Part shown: one piece after another, positions 59,411 to 64,000 of the stretch
How positions within the stretch are numbered: the stretch's first letter is position 1
Layout of the letters: the number at the start of each line of letters is the position of its first letter
Source: JAAYBF01 sp963715445
Lineage (GTDB): Bacteria > Actinomycetota > Thermoleophilia > Solirubrobacterales > Thermoleophilaceae
NCBI GenBank assembly: GCA_963715445.1
Contig: OY970240.1
Coordinates: 1,240,001-1,304,000, forward strand
Length of the DNA: 64,000 nucleotides
Direction: 5' to 3'
Program-made: the position numbers and the translations under genes
The notes under the pieces: model-generated
The model's input: only the letters and a program-made list of their open reading frames with translations
Database searches by the model: none
Told to the model about the DNA's origin: nothing

Positions 59411-60335
59411 CGGCGCCATCCGGGCACGCGAGCGCCAGCACGGCTGGGACGCGCTGGCGCACTGGTGCGCGGAGCGGGGGAGCGGCGGCTGGGCATCCCT
59501 GCGCGACGCCGCCGCGCACGTCGGCCTCGACGGCGCCGAGGTCGCGCGCGGGCTGGCGGCGCTCGGCCATCTGGAGCTCTCCTGGTCGGACAGGCGCTGG
59601 GCCGCCGCCCCGGCATGTCTCGTGCAGCTCGAAGCGCCGGCCGGCCGGCTGCTGCTCACGGGTGCGGTAACGCCCGACATGCCGTCCTCGATCGACGCGG
59701 CGCTCGCGGACGCGGAGGTGGACGCCGCGCTCGTCGGCCCGTTCACGCAGGGAGGCCGCGGGCCCTCCACGTTCCACGTCGAATGCGATCACGCGGATTG
59801 GCCGGCGCTCGAGCGCGCCACCGGCCTGGCCGTCCTCCCCGGCGTGGCGAGGCGGCTCGCGGCGCTCCTGCCCCCCGCGGACCCGCTCGCGATCGGCGTG
59901 CCGCACGTGCCCGACGACCGGTTTCCGGCCGCTCCGCTCGACCCGGACACGCTGCGCCCCGCCTGGGGCAGGCCGGTGGAGCTCGGTCGCCCGGCGGTCC
60001 AGTTGCTCCCCACCCGCGCGCTGATGTGGTGGGTGCGCGACGAGAAGGGGCGCGCTCGCCGCCTGCCCTCCGGAGAGTGGGCGCCGTTCCTGATCGAGCG
60101 CGGCGAGGCGAGCCCGCTCGTGCGCTACGACTCGACGAGCCACGTGCTGGCGGTGGACGCGGGCGCTCCGCTGCCGCCGCTGCACGCTCGTGCGGCCTGC
60201 CTCTGCTCCGGCCGCCTGCCGGGACGCGCCTACCTCGCGGTGGGGCAGTCGGAGGACCGCCATCGCGCGGTGCCGGAGTGCGTCGCGGATGCGATCGTCG
60301 GGTCGCTGAGCCCTCCGAAGTCGGCGGCCGCGTGA
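59403..60335 (+). CDS. Uncharacterised 310-residue protein with N-terminal winged helix
   Basis: TTG 59403 overlaps the previous stop (TTGGCTGA). The first 70 residues resemble a winged helix (WASLRDAAAHVGLDGAEVAR then GLAALGHLELSWSDRRWAAA). The middle (RLLLTGAVTPDMPSSIDAAL; LERATGLAVLPGVARRLAAL) looks like an alpha/beta unit. The end has VRYDSTSHVLAVDAGAPLPP followed by ARAACLCSGRLPG. No enzyme motif is seen. It overlaps the helicase start by 4 nt. A DNA- or RNA-reading helper of the helicase is plausible but unproven. Confidence 0.72.
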   Translation: MADGAIRARERQHGWDALAHWCAERGSGGWASLRDAAAHVGLDGAEVARGLAALGHLELSWSDRRWAAAPACLVQLEAPAGRLLLTGAVTPDMPSSIDAALADAEVDAALVGPFTQGGRGPSTFHVECDHADWPALERATGLAVLPGVARRLAALLPPADPLAIGVPHVPDDRFPAAPLDPDTLRPAWGRPVELGRPAVQLLPTRALMWWVRDEKGRARRLPSGEWAPFLIERGEASPLVRYDSTSHVLAVDAGAPLPPLHARAACLCSGRLPGRAYLAVGQSEDRHRAVPECVADAIVGSLSPPKSAAA

Positions 60336-63300
60336 CGATCGAAGCGGTGTCCCGGCAGAGCCCCCCGCCGGACGAGCTCGACCGGATCCCCATGAGCCCG
60401 GTCGCCCTCGGCGACCGGCTCACCGCGGCCTACAGGCGCTTCTACGACTCCTCATACGCGCTGGCCGACCACAGCCTCACCGAGGAGCGGCGCGCGATGC
60501 TCGACGCGGGCGAGCACCTGGCGATGCGCACGCTGATCGAGCCGGTTCCCGGCTACCGCAGCTCCGGCCTGACGATCGAGGAGGCGGCGAAGGGCCTGCG
60601 GATCGGCGGCGAGCCGATCGACCCCGGGCTGGCGGCCGACGTGGCGGGGTTCCTCGGCCCCCTGATGCGCGGCCGGGAGCTGTACACGCATCAGCTGGAG
60701 TCGCTCCAGGCGGTCCTCGACGGGGAGGACGTCCTGGTCACGGGAAGCACTGGGTCGGGCAAGACGGAGGCCTTCCTGCTCCCGGCGATCGTCCGCATGC
60801 TCGTGGAGTCGAAGAAGTGGAAGCCGTCCGGCGCGGAGCCGCGCCGGTGGTGGACCGATCGCCGGTTCTCTCCCTCCCGCAGCGGCGAGCTCGGCCGCAA
60901 GCCGGGCCTGCGAGTGGTGGTGCTCTACCCGATGAACGCGCTCGTGGAGGATCAGCTGGTGCGCCTGCGCGGCGCGTTCGACTCCGATCACGCGCTGCGC
61001 TGGCTCGCGAAGAACAGGCACGGCCACCGCTTCTGCTTCGGCCGCTACACCGGCCAGACGCCGAGCTTCCGGCACAACCTGCAGCGCGTCTACGAGCGCG
61101 CGGAGGCGCGCGCTCGGATCGCGGCCAGGCACGATCTCCTGGCGGAGAGGGAGGGCCTCGCGGCCGGCGCCCAGGTGCCTCTGCACCGTCCGCACGTGCC
61201 GCGCCCGCTGGGCGCCGAGATGCTGAGCCGGCCGGAGATGACCACCTACGCCCCGGATGTCCTGATCACGAACTTCTCGATGCTGAACGTGATGCTCATG
61301 CGGGAGGACGAGGGCCCGATCTTCGATCAGACGGCCGAGTGGCTGGCCGAGGATCGAGAGGGCCATCGGCTCACCCTGATCATCGACGAGATGCACTCGT
61401 ACCGCGGCACCTCGGGCACCGAGGTGGCGCTCCTGCTGCGCCGCTTCCTGCACCGCATCAAGGCCTCTTCTGAGCAGGTGAGCGTGATCGGCGCTTCGGC
61501 CTCCCTGGGCGAGGACGAGCGGGAGGTGCGGGACTACCTGGGCGAGATGACGGGCCGCGACGGCGGCCGGTTCACCCTCACGCGGGGGCCGACGCAGCTG
61601 CCGGCCCCGGGCCCGACTCCGCTCGCCGAGACGGCGGTCGACGCGTTCGCCGGGGTCGGCGTGAAGGTCCGCGCCGGCGTCGCGTGTGCCGAAGAGTGCG
61701 TCGAGGCAGCCGAGCTGGCGGGTGGGGTCGAGAGGCTCGCGCGCTCGGTGATCAACTCCGCTCGCGGCGACGACGGCTCCGGCGAGCCCGTCTCGACCGA
61801 GGAGGCGGTGATGGCCGGGCGCTTGGCGCCGGGCCGCGCCGACGCCGCCAACGTCCTCGCCGGAGCGCTGGCGGCCAGCACGGCGGTCGGCGGCCCGCCG
61901 ATGCGCTCGCACCACTTCTTCCGGGTCGGCGCTGGCTGGTGGGCGTGCATCGATCCCCACTGCCCGCTCGTGGAGCATCGCCACGACCGCCGGACGATCG
62001 GCAAGCTCTACGCGCAGCCCCGCATCCGCTGCGACTGCGGGGCGCGCGTGCTCGACCTGCTGTGCTGCCAGACCTGCGGCGAGGTGTACCTGGGCGGATA
62101 CCGCTCGCCGGTCGACCCGCACGAGGGCGGCGGGGTGGACCTCCTGCCCGAGCTGCCGAACTTCGAGGACGTGCCCGACCGCTCCTCGATCGACAAGGTC
62201 TATGGCACCTACGCCGTCTACTGGCCCTCCGGCCCGATCCGGCAGCCGATGCGGGACCGCTGGCAGGCCAAGGACCACGAGTTCCGCTACACCGCCGTCA
62301 CGCTGCGCCACGGGCTCGGCCGCCTGCGCCACGTGACGGGCGCCGAGCTGCCGGAGGGCTTCCTGTTCACGATCGGCCCCGAGCGCAACCCCAAGACCCA
62401 CCGAATCCCGGCGATCCCGACCCGGTGCGCGAACTGCGACGACAGCTGGGAGCGCTCGTACGTGCCCTTCGACGACAGGCGCGCGCGCTCGATAACGAGC
62501 CGCTGGCGGATGCGCTCGCCGATCCGCGGGCTCAGCCCGGCCGCAGACAGGGTCAGCCAGGTGCTCGCGGAGGAGCTGCTCCACCAGCTCTACGGCCCGG
62601 ACGGCCAGCGCCGCCTGATCACCTTCTCCGATTCGCGGCAGGACGCGGCGAAGCTCGCCGGCGGCCTCGACGTGGCCCACTACCGGGACACCGTGCGCCA
62701 GCTCGTCGCCGACGAGATCCGAACGGCCGGGGAGGTCCCCGCCTCGCTCTCCGGGCTGGGGGCCCGGATCTTCGAAGAGCTCGTCCGGGTGGGGCGCGAC
62801 CCGGCCGGCCCCGCGGGCCGGAAGATCTTCGGCGGACGGCAGTGGTGGAGGGCCTACGAGTGGCCCGAGGAGGGCGACCCCAGGCCGCGCGACGAGGACC
62901 CGCGCGCCGCGGCTTATCTCGCGATCGTCCGCGACAGGGTTCGCACCCAGCTGGCGACCGCGCTGTTCTCGGGAGCCGGTCGTGACGTCGAGTCGCTCGG
63001 CCTCGGCTACGTCTCCCCGGCGCGCGAGCACGCGCCACCCTCGCCACCCTGCGCGCCGGTCGACCGTCAGAGCGAGCTGGTCTGCGGTTTGGCGCGCAAG
63101 CTGGGCCTCCAGCGGTTCTACCAGGGCTCGCGACAGCCGCGGGACGCGCACGCCGGCCCGCCGCGCGCCGTTGCCGCGTGGCTCGCGGCGGCAGCCACGG
63201 AGCTGGCGGTGGACGCCGACGGGCTGCTCGCCTGGGCGCGCGAGCACGTTGCCGGCCCCGGCGGCTTCGCCGAGGGATGGCTGCTCGATCTCGATCGGCT

Positions 63301-64000
63301 CGTCGTGGTGCCGGCGGGCGCCGAGGTGTGGGAGTGCCCCTCGTGCTCGTGGCGCCACCTCCATGCGGACGGCGGGGTGTGTCAGCACTGCCTTCAGCCG
63401 CTCGCTCGCCGGCCGGCGCCGCCGAGCTCCGAGCCGGCGGAGGACTACTTCACGTGGCGCGCGATGGAGGAGCGGCCGATCACGCGCATGGCGGTGGAGG
63501 AGCTCACCGGCCAGACCGGCCGCCAGCTGTGGCAGCGGCGGCAGGCGCTGTTCCAGGGCGTCTTCCTCGCCGAGGAGCCGCGCCTACCGAGCGGCGTGGA
63601 CGTGCTCTCGGTGACCACCACGATGGAGGCCGGGGTGGACATCGGATCGCTGCTGGCGGTCCTGCTCGGCAACGTCCCGCCCCAGCGTGCGAACTACCAG
63701 CAGCGGGTCGGTCGCGCGGGACGTCGCGGGGCGCCGCTCTCGGTGGCCGTCACGGTCTGCCGCGACCGGACGCACGATCAGTACTACTTCGCCCACCCGG
63801 AGGAGATGACGACGATCCACCCGCCGGCGCCCTACCTCACCACGGGGCGGGAGGAGATCTTCCTGCGGGCGCTGCGGGCCGACGCGCTGCGAAATGCGTT
63901 CCGCGCGCTCTCGCGCAAGGTGTCGGACGTCGAGTTCGGGCGCAACGTGCACGGGCACTTCGGGACGGCCTCGGCCTGGGAGGCGCGAACCTGCGAGCCG
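60332..64000 (+). CDS. Large zinc-rich DEAD/DEAH helicase, 3' end outside the window
   Basis: GTG 60332 overlaps the previous stop (GTGA); the frame is open for 1223 codons to the window end. Helicase motifs: Walker A GSTGSGKTEAFLLP (about 137), LYPMNALVEDQLVRLR (Ia), motif II IIDEMHSYRG (about 350), SASLGEDE (III), and in the second lobe TTTMEAGVDIG (V) and NYQQRVGRAGRRG (VI, about 1125). Zinc sites lie between: CDCG with CCQTCGEVYLGG (567-582), CANCDDSW, and CPSC...CQHC (about 1002-1025). This is the COG1205/DUF1998-type helicase class found in DISARM, Druantia, Dpd and other defence islands; which branch cannot be told here. Confidence 0.85.
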   Translation, partial: MTIEAVSRQSPPPDELDRIPMSPVALGDRLTAAYRRFYDSSYALADHSLTEERRAMLDAGEHLAMRTLIEPVPGYRSSGLTIEEAAKGLRIGGEPIDPGLAADVAGFLGPLMRGRELYTHQLESLQAVLDGEDVLVTGSTGSGKTEAFLLPAIVRMLVESKKWKPSGAEPRRWWTDRRFSPSRSGELGRKPGLRVVVLYPMNALVEDQLVRLRGAFDSDHALRWLAKNRHGHRFCFGRYTGQTPSFRHNLQRVYERAEARARIAARHDLLAEREGLAAGAQVPLHRPHVPRPLGAEMLSRPEMTTYAPDVLITNFSMLNVMLMREDEGPIFDQTAEWLAEDREGHRLTLIIDEMHSYRGTSGTEVALLLRRFLHRIKASSEQVSVIGASASLGEDEREVRDYLGEMTGRDGGRFTLTRGPTQLPAPGPTPLAETAVDAFAGVGVKVRAGVACAEECVEAAELAGGVERLARSVINSARGDDGSGEPVSTEEAVMAGRLAPGRADAANVLAGALAASTAVGGPPMRSHHFFRVGAGWWACIDPHCPLVEHRHDRRTIGKLYAQPRIRCDCGARVLDLLCCQTCGEVYLGGYRSPVDPHEGGGVDLLPELPNFEDVPDRSSIDKVYGTYAVYWPSGPIRQPMRDRWQAKDHEFRYTAVTLRHGLGRLRHVTGAELPEGFLFTIGPERNPKTHRIPAIPTRCANCDDSWERSYVPFDDRRARSITSRWRMRSPIRGLSPAADRVSQVLAEELLHQLYGPDGQRRLITFSDSRQDAAKLAGGLDVAHYRDTVRQLVADEIRTAGEVPASLSGLGARIFEELVRVGRDPAGPAGRKIFGGRQWWRAYEWPEEGDPRPRDEDPRAAAYLAIVRDRVRTQLATALFSGAGRDVESLGLGYVSPAREHAPPSPPCAPVDRQSELVCGLARKLGLQRFYQGSRQPRDAHAGPPRAVAAWLAAAATELAVDADGLLAWAREHVAGPGGFAEGWLLDLDRLVVVPAGAEVWECPSCSWRHLHADGGVCQHCLQPLARRPAPPSSEPAEDYFTWRAMEERPITRMAVEELTGQTGRQLWQRRQALFQGVFLAEEPRLPSGVDVLSVTTTMEAGVDIGSLLAVLLGNVPPQRANYQQRVGRAGRRGAPLSVAVTVCRDRTHDQYYFAHPEEMTTIHPPAPYLTTGREEIFLRALRADALRNAFRALSRKVSDVEFGRNVHGHFGTASAWEARTCEP

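Noticed and set aside
57182..59770. 862-codon open frame on the minus strand
   Set aside because: Shadow of the 57446-59410 gene, with low-complexity Arg/Ala/Ser/Gln composition and no motifs.
60452..63388. 978-codon open frame on the minus strand
   Set aside because: It is the complement of the helicase gene, whose motifs are unmistakable; the minus translation is Arg/Ala/His/Gln-rich without any domain, as expected from GC-rich third positions.
49525..64000. Integrase, relaxase or att repeats expected for an ICE
   Set aside because: None is visible; the VirD4-like and replication-relaxation genes alone do not show an active conjugative element within this window.
1..64000. CRISPR arrays, insertion sequences and rRNA genes
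   Set aside because: No spaced direct repeats, transposase genes, terminal inverted repeats or rRNA sequences were seen.

Overview
The window is GC-rich throughout (roughly 70% by eye), has many GTG and some TTG starts, and has very tight gene spacing with frequent ATGA and TGATG stop/start overlaps. Together with the gene content (Firmicutes-style split cytochrome bc complex, menaquinone genes, a DUF6458-type protein, dUMP-forming-type dCTP deaminase, actinobacterial membrane families) this suggests a deep-branching high-GC Actinobacteriota, most likely Thermoleophilia/Solirubrobacterales. That placement is inference from content; no rRNA or other phylogenetic marker was compared.

Layout. 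1-2821: end of a phosphodiesterase, a GtrA protein and a GT87-like membrane protein (envelope polysaccharide). 2814-6873: YmdB-like phosphodiesterase, a two-gene ABC exporter, peptide deformylase and a double-ACT protein. 6896-10662: tetrapyrrole operon hemB / siroheme-decarboxylase-like fusion / hemL / small unknown gene. 10788-17588: respiratory and export block (Rieske, cytochrome b, cytochrome b-c fusion, menG, polyprenyl synthase, dcd, tatA, tatC, a membrane-anchored unknown, a STAS protein), then tRNA-Lys at 17670. 17770-19890: methyltransferase, a frameshifted CBU_0592-type gene, DUF6458 and a class IV aminotransferase. 19895-25118: nucleotide-sugar operon for a diacetamido-uronic acid plus two membrane proteins. 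25182-31605: purA, a DnaI-like loader, dnaB, rplI, ssb and rpsF on the minus strand, without rpsR and interrupted by a GT39-like gene. 31712-32933: two exported unknowns. 32947-38219: minus-strand run of response regulator, histidine kinase, degenerate RsbW-like protein and two trehalose-type glycosyltransferases. 38284-49524: cell-envelope and housekeeping genes (degenerate M28 membrane protein, FlgM-like ORF, thiL, PBP1A, MscS, PIG-V-like, HAD, CPBP, L,D-transpeptidase, pyrE, TetR).

49525-64000 looks accessory. An XRE repressor and an ImmA/IrrE metalloprotease sit behind a clear promoter and a palindrome. After an exported protein on the other strand comes a six-gene, translationally coupled operon: VirD4/TraG-like ATPase, replication-relaxation protein, MBL/beta-CASP nuclease with an N-terminal coiled coil, two proteins of unknown family, and a very large zinc-rich DEAD/DEAH helicase that runs off the window. 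No integrase, relaxase, methyltransferase or known defence signature gene is visible beside it. I regard this operon as the best candidate for an undescribed nucleic-acid-processing or defence system.
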